A DNA stretch of 41,973 nucleotides, from the NCBI RefSeq assembly GCF_022669155.1, contig NZ_JALBVB010000056.1, positions 590,355 through 632,327 of the forward strand. Direction: 5' to 3'. The position numbers and the translations under genes were made by a program. The DNA is from Kineococcus sp. TRM81007 (GTDB taxonomy: Bacteria; Actinomycetota; Actinomycetes; Actinomycetales; Kineococcaceae). Shown piece by piece: positions 26,317 through 34,658 of the stretch; position 1 is the first letter of the stretch; every line of letters starts with the position of its first letter. A model generated the notes under the pieces. That model had not been told where the DNA came from and did not search any database. It saw only the letters and a list, made by a program, of their open reading frames with translations.

Positions 26317-27510
26317 GTGATCCTCAAGACCTACGGCTGGTCGTTCGCGGTGACGATCGCCGGGCTGGTGCTGGCCGCCTGGTACGGCCTGTCGGCCCAC
26401 CTCGGCATCTTCCAGGCCCTGCTGCTGGTGGCCATCCTCTGCGTCCTCGAGATCAGCCTGTCCTTCGACAACGCCGTCGTGAACGCGACGGTGCTGGAGA
26501 GGATGAGCGACTTCTGGCAGAAGATCTTCCTCAGCGTCGGCATCATCATCGCCGTCTTCGGCATGCGGCTGGTCTTCCCGATCGTCCTGGTCAGCGTCAC
26601 CGCCGGCCTGGGGCCGGTCGAGACGGTCGAGCTGGCCCTGCGCGGCGGGGACCCGGAGGAGCCGGGGACCTACGGCTACGCGCTCAACGAGGCGCACCCG
26701 ACGATCGCGGCGTTCGGCGGGATGTTCCTCATGATGCTCTTCCTCAACTTCCTCTTCGGGGAGAAGGAGCACCACTGGCTCAAGCCGCTGGAGCGCCTGG
26801 GCGACCGCGTCGGCCGCCTGGAGGCGGTGCAGGTCATCGTCGCCGGGGCCGTCCTGCTCATCGCCGCCGAGACCTTCGCCGCCGAGCACGAGAGCACCGT
26901 CCTGGCGTCCGGCCTCGCCGGCATCCTCACCTACCTGCTGGTCAACGGCCTGGGTGAGCTGTTCAACGTCGAGGACCACCTCGAGCACGGCGAGGACCGC
27001 GCGGACGCCGAGCGCGGCACTCCCGTGGAGGGCGGCGGCGCAGCCGTGCCCGGCCAGAGCGGCACCAGCGCCACCGGTGGCGGCGGCGCGGCCGGACCGA
27101 GCGGGCCGGCGAGGGCGACCGGCAAGGCGGCGTTCTTCCTGTTCCTGTACCTGGAGGTCCTGGACGCCTCGTTCTCCTTCGACGGCGTCATCGGCGCGTT
27201 CGCCATCACCTCCGACCCGATCATCATCGCGATCGGCCTGGGCGTGGGCGCCATGTACATCCGGTCCATGACGGTGCACCTGGTGCGCGAGGGCACGCTG
27301 GCGCAGTACCCGTACCTGGAGAACGGCGCCCTCTGGGCGATCGGCGCCCTGTCGGTCATCCTGATCATCAGCATCGAGGTGCACGTCCCCGAGGTGGTCA
27401 CCGGCCTCATCGGCCTGGCCTTCATCGTGGCCGCCCTCATCAGCTCGATCGTGCGCAACCGGCGCCACCCCGAGGAGGCGCACGTGGAGGCGCACGCCGC
27501 CGCGGGCTGA
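26317..27510 (+). CDS. terC: TerC-like DUF475 integral membrane protein
   Basis: A 397-residue polytopic protein of the TerC/DUF475 branch. It opens ILKTYGWSFAVTIAGLVLA, then VLEISLSFDNAVVNATVL, the acidic transmembrane motif of TerC-like metal transporters, and repeats it in the second half as EVLDASFSFDGVIGAFAIT. The halves are joined by about 45 disordered Gly/Ala/Thr-rich residues (near 225-270). In Ter systems TerC anchors TerD-type proteins at the membrane and is proposed to move or sense metal ions. I chose the GTG at 26317 (VILKTYG) because the family starts there and AGGAAG lies upstream. Confidence 0.92.
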   Translation: MILKTYGWSFAVTIAGLVLAAWYGLSAHLGIFQALLLVAILCVLEISLSFDNAVVNATVLERMSDFWQKIFLSVGIIIAVFGMRLVFPIVLVSVTAGLGPVETVELALRGGDPEEPGTYGYALNEAHPTIAAFGGMFLMMLFLNFLFGEKEHHWLKPLERLGDRVGRLEAVQVIVAGAVLLIAAETFAAEHESTVLASGLAGILTYLLVNGLGELFNVEDHLEHGEDRADAERGTPVEGGGAAVPGQSGTSATGGGGAAGPSGPARATGKAAFFLFLYLEVLDASFSFDGVIGAFAITSDPIIIAIGLGVGAMYIRSMTVHLVREGTLAQYPYLENGALWAIGALSVILIISIEVHVPEVVTGLIGLAFIVAALISSIVRNRRHPEEAHVEAHAAAG

Positions 27511-27531
27511 CGCGGCGGGCCGGGACGGTGG

Positions 27532-27556
27532 GCCGGGCGGCGTCGCGCCGCCCGGC
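27532..27556 (+). terminator. Hairpin after terC
   Basis: Perfect 11-bp stem GCCGGGCGGCG/CGCCGCCCGGC with a 3-nt loop, 22 nt after the terC stop. It ends 20 nt before the ribosome site of the next gene. It is either a terminator or an attenuator inside the Ter cluster. Confidence 0.55.
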
Positions 27557-27589
27557 GGGGTGCGGGTGGTGAGCGCGGAGGAGGACGAG

Positions 27590-28426
27590 GTGGCGGGCGG
27601 GAGTCGGCCGGCCGAGGCGGTGCACAACTTCCTGGGCCGGCCCGGGCCGAGGCGCAGCGATCGCACGCTGGCCGACCACCTGGCGCCGCGACCGGTGCCC
27701 GCGGCCACCCCCTCACCCGCGCCGCGCCCCGCTCCGGCCCCCCCGCCGCCCCGGCCCGCGGCGACGGCAGCACCACCGCCCGCCACCGCGCCACCGCCCG
27801 CCGCGGTGGGCACCGCGCGCACCTCCGAGAGGCTCGTCGTCCTCGACGACGACACCCCGTCGTGGCGGGTGCCGACCGCCGAGCGGGGCACCGGCACGCT
27901 GCGCGTGCAGCTGGAGTGGGAGCCGCTGGTGACCGCCTCCGGGCTGCAGCGCTCCACCGACCTGCACCTGGGGTGCCTGTGGGAGACCCGCGACCGCCGC
28001 AACGGCCTCGTGCAGTCCCAGGGCGAGCTGCTCGCCGCCCCCGGGTACGGTGCGCGCCAGGTGCTCCGGCTCGGGGCCCGCGGCGCGCAGGGCGAGGAGC
28101 TGCTCGTGGACACCCGCCACCTGGACCTGCTGCGCCGCGTGGTGCTGTACCTCTACACCACCCGCTCCGCGCCGCCCGGCTACCCCGAGCTCGCCCCGCA
28201 CGTGACGCTGCGCCGCCGCGACGGTGCGCGCCTGCAGGCGTGGGCCACCGGTGCACCCGCTGGTGCGCGCACCTGCGCGCTGCTCTCCGTCCACGACGTG
28301 GGCGGCGAGCTCGTGGTGCGCAGGGAGAACGAGTACTTCACCGGCCCGCAGCGCGAGGTGGCCGAGGCCTACGGCTTCGACGACCTGACGTGGGGACCGG
28401 ACGGCACCGTGCCGCTGCACGCCTGA
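27590..28426 (+). CDS. TerA-like tellurium resistance protein
   Basis: A 278-residue protein. A Pro/Ala-rich N-terminal region (about 30-75) leads to a TerD-fold domain of the TerA type: VQLEWEP, DLHLGCLWETRDRRNGLVQS, a middle segment LLRRVVLYLYTTRSAP, then CALLSVHDVGGELVVRREN and YFTGPQREVAEAYGFDDLTW. The family usually reads DLDLGC with a calcium-type Asp; here His replaces the second Asp, so metal binding may be altered. I chose GTG at 27590 for GGAGGAGG five bases upstream; GTGs at 27560-27569 are possible but lack a ribosome site. It is followed by a second TerD. Confidence 0.78.
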   Translation: MAGGSRPAEAVHNFLGRPGPRRSDRTLADHLAPRPVPAATPSPAPRPAPAPPPPRPAATAAPPPATAPPPAAVGTARTSERLVVLDDDTPSWRVPTAERGTGTLRVQLEWEPLVTASGLQRSTDLHLGCLWETRDRRNGLVQSQGELLAAPGYGARQVLRLGARGAQGEELLVDTRHLDLLRRVVLYLYTTRSAPPGYPELAPHVTLRRRDGARLQAWATGAPAGARTCALLSVHDVGGELVVRRENEYFTGPQREVAEAYGFDDLTWGPDGTVPLHA

Positions 28427-28494
28427 ACCGCCGGCGCCACCGGGCCCGGCGGGGACGCACGACGGACGAGACACCGCACGAGAGGAGCAGGCAC

Positions 28495-29073
28495 GTGGTG
28501 GACCTGAACAAGGGGCAGAGGCTGTCGCTGAGCAAGGAGGGCGGTGGCACGCTCACACGCGTCTCCATGGGCCTGGGCTGGGACGCCGTCGCCAAGGGGT
28601 TCCTGGGGCGCAGGAAGTCCATCGACGTCGACCTCGACGCCTCCTGCCTGCTGTTCGACGCCTCCGGGAAGCTGGTGGACACCGTCTGGTTCCAGCAGCT
28701 GCGCAGCCAGGACGGGTCCGTGACCCACACCGGCGACAACCTCACCGGCGAGGGGGAGGGCGACGACGAGGTGATCCTCGTGGACCTGCCCGCCGTCCCG
28801 GCGCAGGTCGCCGCGCTCGTGTTCACCGTGAACAGCTTCACCGGCCAGGACTTCTCCTCCGTCGAGAACGCCTACTGCCGGCTGCTGGACAGCGCGCAGC
28901 CGCGCACCGTCGAGCTGGCCCGCTACCGGCTCACCGGGTCCGGCAGCCACACCGCCCAGGTCATGGCCAAGCTCAGCCGGGACGGGGCCGGGTGGGCGAT
29001 GACCGCCATCGGCCAGCCCGCCTCCGGCCGCACCTTCCGCGACCTGATGCCGGCGATCACCCCGCACCTCTGA
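28495..29073 (+). CDS. TerD family protein, second copy
   Basis: A 192-residue TerD paralogue: LNKGQRLSLSKEGGGTLTRV, MGLGWDAV, SIDVDLDASCLLFDASG, WFQQLRSQDGSVTHTGDN and TGEGEGDDEVILVDL. The acidic calcium-binding residues of the first TerD are kept (DLDA, GDNxTGEGxGDDE). The N-terminus differs (VVDLNKGQRL rather than MGVSLSKGG), and the domain has a short basic insert FLGRRKS. GTG at 28495 follows AGGAG; the adjacent GTG at 28498 would also work. It is the last Ter structural gene before the four-enzyme set, 66 nt upstream of it. Confidence 0.93.
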   Translation: MVDLNKGQRLSLSKEGGGTLTRVSMGLGWDAVAKGFLGRRKSIDVDLDASCLLFDASGKLVDTVWFQQLRSQDGSVTHTGDNLTGEGEGDDEVILVDLPAVPAQVAALVFTVNSFTGQDFSSVENAYCRLLDSAQPRTVELARYRLTGSGSHTAQVMAKLSRDGAGWAMTAIGQPASGRTFRDLMPAITPHL

Positions 29074-29139
29074 GCGACGCCCCCGCCCCACCGACGACCC
29101 CGCCCACCTCTCCGACCCGACGGGAGGAGGAGCGCCGCC

Positions 29140-30390
29140 GTGCGCCACTTCGCCGAGCTCGACCCCGCGCGCACCGCGGCGCTCTTCCTGCACCCCCCGC
29201 AGCCGGTGGACCTCGCCGCCGGGCGCGACGAGCTCGCCACCGCGCTCGGGGCCACCATCTACTGCCCGGCGACTCGGCAGCGCCTGGCCGGCGACCTGCT
29301 GCGCCTGGCCCGCCGCGGCGTGCGCAGCGCCGTGGTGTGCCTGGAGGACTCGGTGCCCGACGACCGCGTCGGCCAGGCCGAGGACACGCTGGTGCGGGAG
29401 CTGGCGGACCTCGCCGGGCGCCCCGAGTGGGCCGGCGGACCGCCGCTGATGCTGTTCCTGCGCGCGCGCACCCCCGAACAGCTCCTCGCCGTCGTCGAGC
29501 GCAGCGGCGTCGGCGTGGACTGCCTGCAGGGCTTCGTGCTGCCCAAGTTCGGCGGCACCGGCCAACCGGACCCGCGGCGCTGGACGGCGGCCGTGCGCCG
29601 GGCCTCCGAGCTCGCGGGCCGGCGGCTGTGGGCGATGCCCGTGCTGGAGAGCCGCGACATCGCCCACCTGGACACCCGCCTCGAGGCGCTGCTCGGCGTG
29701 CGCGACGTCCTCGACGAGCACCGCGACCTCGTCCTCGCCGTGCGCACCGGCGCCACCGACCTGTCCGCCGCGTACGGCCTGCGCCGCCCGCGCGGGGCGA
29801 CCGTGTGGGACGTGCGGGTCGTCGCCGACGTCCTCGGCGACGTCATCAACGTCCTGGGTCGCGCCGACGGCAGCGGGTACCCCATCACCGCGCCGGTGTG
29901 GGAGCACTTCACCTCCGGCGCGCGCGTCTCCCGCACCACCCTGTCGGCCGGGCCGTTCGCCGGCTCCGGCGCCGAGGGGCTGCGCGAGCAGCTCATCGCC
30001 GAGGACCTCGACGGGCTGGTGCGCGAGCTGGAGCTGGACCGGGTCAACGGGCTGCAGGGCAAGACCGTCATCCACCCCTCGCACGTCGCCGTCGTGCACG
30101 CGGTCTCCGTGGTCACCCACGAGGACTTCTGCGACGCCTCCGACGTGCTCGCCCAGTCCGCCGGCGGCGTCATGGCCTCCAGCTACCGCAACAAGATGAA
30201 CGAGGCCGGCCCGCACCGGCCGTGGGCCGAGCGGGTGCTGGCCCGCGCCCACGCCTTCGGCGTCGCCCGCCCCGAGGTGTCGTACGCGCACCTGCTCCAG
30301 GCGCAGGACGACGCCTGGGACGCGTTCGCACAGCCGAGGGACGAGCCCGCCGGTGACGCCGGCGGGGACGACGCGGCGGTGGGCCGGTGA
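29140..30390 (+). CDS. HpcH/HpaI-CitE-like C-C lyase of the Ter enzyme set
   Basis: A 416-residue TIM-barrel enzyme of the HpcH/HpaI-citrate lyase superfamily, in the branch linked to Ter loci. Typical blocks are RSAVVCLEDSVPDDRV (acidic metal site), QGFVLPKFG, WAMPVLESRDIAHL, VRTGATDLSAAYGLRRP, and KTVIHPSHVAVVHA near 308-321. The C-terminus (ASSYRNKMNEAGPHRPWAERVLARA) is characteristic. The natural substrate is unknown; a condensation or cleavage step in a nucleoside-like metabolite pathway is inferred from its partners. GTG follows GGAGGAGGAG. Its stop overlaps the next start in GTGA. Confidence 0.87.
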   Translation: MRHFAELDPARTAALFLHPPQPVDLAAGRDELATALGATIYCPATRQRLAGDLLRLARRGVRSAVVCLEDSVPDDRVGQAEDTLVRELADLAGRPEWAGGPPLMLFLRARTPEQLLAVVERSGVGVDCLQGFVLPKFGGTGQPDPRRWTAAVRRASELAGRRLWAMPVLESRDIAHLDTRLEALLGVRDVLDEHRDLVLAVRTGATDLSAAYGLRRPRGATVWDVRVVADVLGDVINVLGRADGSGYPITAPVWEHFTSGARVSRTTLSAGPFAGSGAEGLREQLIAEDLDGLVRELELDRVNGLQGKTVIHPSHVAVVHAVSVVTHEDFCDASDVLAQSAGGVMASSYRNKMNEAGPHRPWAERVLARAHAFGVARPEVSYAHLLQAQDDAWDAFAQPRDEPAGDAGGDDAAVGR

Positions 30391-31799
30391 GGACCGCGGG
30401 CACCTGGAGCGGCACCTGGGTGCAGGACCGGCTGGGGGTGCGGCTGGACGGCCCGCCCGGCGCCGACGGCCTGGACGTGCGCGACCTGCTGGGCCTGGCG
30501 CTGCGGCGCAACCCCCGCCGGGCCCACCTGCTCGTCTCGACGGTGCTGGGCAAGCACGTGCCCACCGACCCGCGCCTCGTGCGGGCCGCGGGGTTGCGCC
30601 TGGGAGCGCTCGTCGCGCACGCGCTGGGGGCACCGGCCGGTGCGGGCGCGGACGCGGCCGCCTGGCGCACCGCGCTGACCGGGGACGTGCCGGACGGCGC
30701 GGCGGCGGCCCCGGTCCTCGCCGCCGCGGAGGCCGCCACCGCCGCCGTGCCCGCGGCGCTCGTCGTGGGCTACGCCGAGACCGCCACCGGCCTCGGGCAC
30801 GCGGTCGCCGACGCCCTGGGCGCCGCCTGCCTGCACTCCACCCGCCGCGCGGCGCGCGGCGCCCCCGGCTACGCCGGGTTCGAGGAGGAGCACTCGCACG
30901 CCACCGGCCACCAGCTGCTACCCACCGAACCGGCCGTCCTGGCCCGGCTGGCGGACCCCGCCGCGCCGCTCGTGCTCGTCGACGACGAGCTGTCCACCGG
31001 CCGCACCGTCGCCAACACGCTGCGCGCCCTGCACGCGCGCACCCCGCGCGAGCGCTACGTCGTGGCCGCCCTGGTGGACGTGCGCGCCGGCGACGACCGC
31101 GGCCGGCTGGACGCGCTGGCCGCCGAGCTCGGCGCCCGCGTCGACGTCGTCGCCCTCGCCGCCGGGACGGTGCTGTTGCCCGACGGCGTCCTGGAGCGCG
31201 GTGCGGAGCTGGCGGCGCGGACCGCGCCCGTCGCGCCGCGCGAGAGGCCCGTGCCCGGCGTCCACGAGGTGGTGCTCCCGTGGCCGGCGCAGGTGCCCAC
31301 CACCGCCCGCTTCGGCACCCCGCCCGGTCACGCCGCCGGGGCCGCCGCGGCCGACGCGGCCGACGCGCTGGCCGCGGCCCTCACCGGGGCCCGGGGCGGG
31401 GCCGGTGACGTCCTCGTCCTCGCCAGCGAGGAGCTGATGCACGCACCGCTGCTGCTGGCGCGGGAGCTGACCGCCCGGTCGCCGGGGCCGGTGCGGTTCT
31501 CCTCCACGACCCGCTCGCCGGTGCTCGCCGTGGACGCCGACGGGTACGCGGTGCGCTCCTCGCTCGCCTTCCGCGGCCACGACCCGGCCGTGGACGGCGC
31601 CGGCGTGCGCTACGCCCACAACGCCGACCGCACCGCGCGGGGTGAGCCGCCGTGGGGTGCGCTCGTGCTCGTCGTGGACTCCGCCTCCGACCCCGCCGCC
31701 CTGCGCGCCCCGGACGGCGCGCTCGCGGCGCTCGCACCGCTGGCCGAGCGGCTGCACCTGGTCACCCTGCCCGCCGACGACTGGAGCCGGACCGCGTGA
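30387..31799 (+). CDS. Phosphoribosyltransferase with TRSP domain
   Basis: A 470-residue protein. The N-terminal half is a PRTase of the Ter-linked type: RRAHLLVSTVLGKHVPTDP at 45-62, ALVVGYAETATGLGHAVADAL near 124-143, FEEEHSHATGHQLLP, and the PRPP loop VLVDDELSTGRT at 196-207. The C-terminal part (about 310-470), with VLVLASEELMHAPLLLAREL, VRFSSTTRSPVLAVD and the terminal LHLVTLPADDW, matches the TRSP domain. It should transfer ribose-5-phosphate from PRPP onto an unknown base-like acceptor. It is coupled at both ends by GTGA overlaps. Confidence 0.88.
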   Translation: MRTAGTWSGTWVQDRLGVRLDGPPGADGLDVRDLLGLALRRNPRRAHLLVSTVLGKHVPTDPRLVRAAGLRLGALVAHALGAPAGAGADAAAWRTALTGDVPDGAAAAPVLAAAEAATAAVPAALVVGYAETATGLGHAVADALGAACLHSTRRAARGAPGYAGFEEEHSHATGHQLLPTEPAVLARLADPAAPLVLVDDELSTGRTVANTLRALHARTPRERYVVAALVDVRAGDDRGRLDALAAELGARVDVVALAAGTVLLPDGVLERGAELAARTAPVAPRERPVPGVHEVVLPWPAQVPTTARFGTPPGHAAGAAAADAADALAAALTGARGGAGDVLVLASEELMHAPLLLARELTARSPGPVRFSSTTRSPVLAVDADGYAVRSSLAFRGHDPAVDGAGVRYAHNADRTARGEPPWGALVLVVDSASDPAALRAPDGALAALAPLAERLHLVTLPADDWSRTA

Positions 31800-32965
31800 G
31801 CACACCCCTGCCCGAACCCCTGCGGGGCCCGGAGTTCTCCAGCTACGCGCCCGACGAGGTCGGCTGGCTGCTCACCGACCTGACCGGCGTGCCGCTGGAG
31901 GCGCCCGCCGAGGAGCGCGAGGAGGCCGTGCAGTCCGGCGGCGCCCACTACGCGGAGTCGCTGCCGGTGGAGTACCTGCCCAGCGCCGAGTACGGCGCGC
32001 TGTTCGAGACCGCGCTGCGGCGCAGCGCCCGACGTGTCGCCCTCGGCGTCGGCGTGGTCGCCGAGCTGCTGCGCGCCGAGCGGGGTGAGCGGCTGGTCGT
32101 GGCGTCGCTGGCGCGCGCGGGTACGCCGGTGGGCGTGCTGCTGCGCCGGTGGGCGGCGCGCGCGGGCCTGGACTGGCCGCACTACGCGGTCTCCATCGTG
32201 CGCGGGCGCGGCATCGACGCGCTGGCGCTGCGCTGGCTGGCGGCGCACCACGACCCCGCGGACGTGGTGTTCCTCGACGCGTGGACCGGCAAGGGCGCCA
32301 TCACCCGGGAGCTGTCGGCGGCGCTGGCCTCCTCGGGCGTCGGCGGCTTCTCCGACGAGCTGGCGGTGCTGGCCGACCCCGGTGCCTGCGTGCGCACGTT
32401 CGGCAGCCGCGAGGACTACCTCGTGCCGTCGGCGTGCCTGAACTCCACCGTCTCCGGCCTGGTCAGCCGCACCGTCCTGAACGACCGCCTCATCGGGCCG
32501 GACCGCTTCCACGGCGCGAAGTTCTACGCCGACCTGGCCGGCGCGGACGTCTCGAACCGCTTCCTCGACGTGGTGTCCGGGTTCTTCGACGACGTGGCCG
32601 GTGAGGTCCCCGCCGCCGTGGCGGCCGTGCGGGCGGGGGAGCGCGATCCCACCTTCGCCGGCTGGGCGCAGGTGGAGCGGATCTCCGCCGAGTTCGGCAT
32701 CGGCGACGTGAACCTCGTCAAACCCGGTGTGGGGGAGACCACGCGGGTGCTGCTGCGGCGGGTGCCGTGGCGGGTGCTGGTGCGCCCGGACGCGGAGCTG
32801 GAGCACCCCGGCGACCTGGCGCACCTGCGGCTGCTGGCCGACCAGCGCGGCGTTCCCGTGCAGGAGGTGCCGGGCCTGGCGTACAGCGCCGTCGGCCTGA
32901 TCCACCCCAGGTACACGCGCGGCGCCACCGGGGCGGACGGGCGCGCGGCCCAGGTGGCCCCGTGA
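31796..32965 (+). CDS. StiP/PELOTA-domain phosphoribosyltransferase-like protein
   Basis: A 389-residue protein of the family annotated as 'cysteine protease StiP', which by its fold is a second Ter-linked PRTase with a C-terminal PELOTA RNA-binding-like domain. Signature blocks are FSSYAPDEVGWLL at the start, GAHYAESLPVEYLPS, VVASLARAGTPVGVLLRRW, HYAVSIVRGRGID, VFLDAWTGKGAI near 155-166 and DYLVPSACLNSTVSGLVSRT. The C-terminal 80 residues (GETTRVLLRRVPWRVLV onward) are the PELOTA part. Protease activity is doubtful. It is coupled to the PRTase before it and the HAD after it by GTGA overlaps. Confidence 0.88.
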   Translation: MSTPLPEPLRGPEFSSYAPDEVGWLLTDLTGVPLEAPAEEREEAVQSGGAHYAESLPVEYLPSAEYGALFETALRRSARRVALGVGVVAELLRAERGERLVVASLARAGTPVGVLLRRWAARAGLDWPHYAVSIVRGRGIDALALRWLAAHHDPADVVFLDAWTGKGAITRELSAALASSGVGGFSDELAVLADPGACVRTFGSREDYLVPSACLNSTVSGLVSRTVLNDRLIGPDRFHGAKFYADLAGADVSNRFLDVVSGFFDDVAGEVPAAVAAVRAGERDPTFAGWAQVERISAEFGIGDVNLVKPGVGETTRVLLRRVPWRVLVRPDAELEHPGDLAHLRLLADQRGVPVQEVPGLAYSAVGLIHPRYTRGATGADGRAAQVAP

Positions 32966-33891
32966 GCGGGGACGGCACCGTGAGCGGTGTGCTGGCGGCC
33001 AGCGACCTGGACCAGACGCTGGTGTTCTCCGAGCGTTCGGCCGGCGTGGACGTCGCCGGCCTGGTGCCGGTCGAGGACTACGACGGCCGCACGATCTCCT
33101 GGGTGACGCCCGCGGCGTGGGAGGTGCTGGGCGAACTGGTGGCGTCGGGCGCGTTCGTGCCCGCCACCACCCGCACCCCGGAGCAGTACCTGCGCATCCG
33201 CTGGCCGCAGCGGCCCCCGCACCTGGCGGTGTGCGCGAACGGCGGGGTGCTGCTCGTGGACGGCGAGCCGGACGAGGCGTGGACGGCGCAGGTGCGCCGG
33301 AACCTCGGCGGCTGCGCACCGCTGGAGCGCGTGCACGCGGAGGTCGCCCGGGTCGTGGGCGAAGCGCGCGCGGCGGCGCCGGGTTCCGCGGAACCCGCGG
33401 TGCGGGACGTGCCCGGGTCGTTCTGCTACGCGGTGCTGCGCGACGGGCAGCGCCCGGCGCTGGAGGGCGCGCTGCTGGGGGACCTGACGGTCCTGCTGGA
33501 CGGCTGGGGGTACGTGGTGTCCCTGCAGGGCCGCAAGCTGTACGCGGTTCCGCGGCCGCTGACGAAGTCGGCGGCGGTGGCCGAGGTGGTGCGTCGCGGC
33601 GGGTACGGCGGTCTCGTCGCCGCCGGCGACTCGCTGCTGGACGTCGACCTGCTGGTGGCCGCCCGCGCCGCGGTGCGCCCCGGGCACGGGGAGCTGTTCC
33701 GCACCGGGTGGGAGCACCCCGGGGTGCGGCTGCTGGAGGCGTCCGGCGCACGGGCGGGGGAGGAGACGGCCCGCTGGCTGCTGGCGCGGGTGCGCGGGGC
33801 GGGCAGCCCGTCCCGCGGAGTTCAGAAGGGCGGAGTTCAGAAGGAGTGCTCGGGTCCCGGGAACGTGCCCTCGCGCACCTCGTCCGCGTAG
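32962..33891 (+). CDS. HAD-family phosphatase of the Ter enzyme set
   Basis: A 309-residue HAD-superfamily hydrolase. The nucleophile motif [10 protein letters not shown] holds Asp15 and Asp17, motif II is [13 protein letters not shown] near 65, the motif III lysine is in PLTKSAAV and motif IV is [12 protein letters not shown] near 220. A cap domain lies between. It probably removes a phosphate in the last step of the Ter metabolite pathway. The GTG at 32962 overlaps the upstream stop; a second GTG at 32980 is possible. The final 18 residues lie antisense over the panB 3' end, include part of a duplicated GVQK unit, and probably are not part of the fold. Confidence 0.88.
   Translation: MSGDGTVSGVLAASDLDQTLVFSERSAGVDVAGLVPVEDYDGRTISWVTPAAWEVLGELVASGAFVPATTRTPEQYLRIRWPQRPPHLAVCANGGVLLVDGEPDEAWTAQVRRNLGGCAPLERVHAEVARVVGEARAAAPGSAEPAVRDVPGSFCYAVLRDGQRPALEGALLGDLTVLLDGWGYVVSLQGRKLYAVPRPLTKSAAVAEVVRRGGYGGLVAAGDSLLDVDLLVAARAAVRPGHGELFRTGWEHPGVRLLEASGARAGEETARWLLARVRGAGSPSRGVQKGGVQKECSGPGNVPSRTSSA
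33816..33845. repeat. 15-bp tandem duplication across the HAD tail and the panB stop
   Basis: CGGAGTTCAGAAGGG and CGGAGTTCAGAAGGA lie head to tail (14 of 15 identical). On the plus strand they encode [10 protein letters not shown] in the HAD tail. On the minus strand they place a second in-frame TGA after the panB stop. Confidence 0.85.
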
Positions 33892-34658
33892 GAGCGCGCC
33901 GCGTCGCCCAGCGCGGCGCGCAGGTCCGCGTACCGCTTGACGAACCGCGCGGTGCGCTCGGACAGGCCGGCGAAGTCCTGCCACACCAGCACCTGCGCGT
34001 CGCAGCCGGCGCCCGCGCCGATGCCGACGGTGGGGATCGCCAGGGTGCGCGTCACCTGCTCGGCCACGCCCACCGGCACCATCTCCAGCACCACCGAGAA
34101 CGCCCCCGCCTCCGCGACGGCACGCGCGTCGGCCAGCACCGCGTCGGCCGCGTCGCCGCGGCCCTGCACGCGGTAGCCGCCCAGGGCGTGCTCGGCCTGC
34201 GGGGTGAACCCCACGTGCCCCATGACGGGGATCCCCGCGTCCACCAGCGCCCGCACCCGCGAGGTGCTGCGCACCCCGCCCTCCAGCTTCACCGCGTGCG
34301 CGCCGCCCTCCTTCATCAGCCGCACGCCCGAGGCCAGCGCCTGCTCGTCGGAGGCCTCGTACGTGCCGAACGGCAGGTCCGCCACGACCAGCGCGTGCGG
34401 TGCGCCGGCGACGACCGCGCGCACCATCGGCAGCAGGTCGTCCAGGGTGATGCCCAGCGTGCTGGGCATCCCCAGCACCGTGTTGGCCGCCGAGTCGCCC
34501 ACGAGCAGCACCGGGATGCCCGCCTCGTCGAACACCGCGGCGGTGAGCGCGTCGTAGCTGGTGAGCATCGCCCAGCGCTCGCCGCGCTCCTTCAGCTGCT
34601 GCAGGTGGTGCACGCGGGTGCGCCGACGCGGCGCGGGAGCTTCGGTCGCGTAGCTCAC
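33837..34658 (-). CDS. panB: Ketopantoate hydroxymethyltransferase
   Basis: Makes ketopantoate from 2-oxoisovalerate and methylene-tetrahydrofolate, the first committed step to pantothenate and CoA. The 273-residue product shows [32 protein letters not shown] (metal-binding Asp), [16 protein letters not shown] (substrate Lys/Glu), [19 protein letters not shown] and [18 protein letters not shown]. The GTG start overlaps the nadE stop in GTGA. Its last 55 bases are antisense to the HAD gene, so the two transcripts converge. Confidence 0.95.
   Translation of the reverse strand: MSYATEAPAPRRRTRVHHLQQLKERGERWAMLTSYDALTAAVFDEAGIPVLLVGDSAANTVLGMPSTLGITLDDLLPMVRAVVAGAPHALVVADLPFGTYEASDEQALASGVRLMKEGGAHAVKLEGGVRSTSRVRALVDAGIPVMGHVGFTPQAEHALGGYRVQGRGDAADAVLADARAVAEAGAFSVVLEMVPVGVAEQVTRTLAIPTVGIGAGAGCDAQVLVWQDFAGLSERTARFVKRYADLRAALGDAARSYADEVREGTFPGPEHSF

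Noticed and set aside
28428-28452. A short inverted repeat (CCGCCGG/CCGGCGG) after the TerA-like gene
   Set aside because: Only seven pairs with an 11-nt loop, not unusual in this GC-rich DNA; too weak to call a terminator.
29074-29139. Looked for a separate promoter for the four-enzyme module
   Set aside because: No TANNNT at a useful distance and no palindrome; only a strong ribosome site was found.
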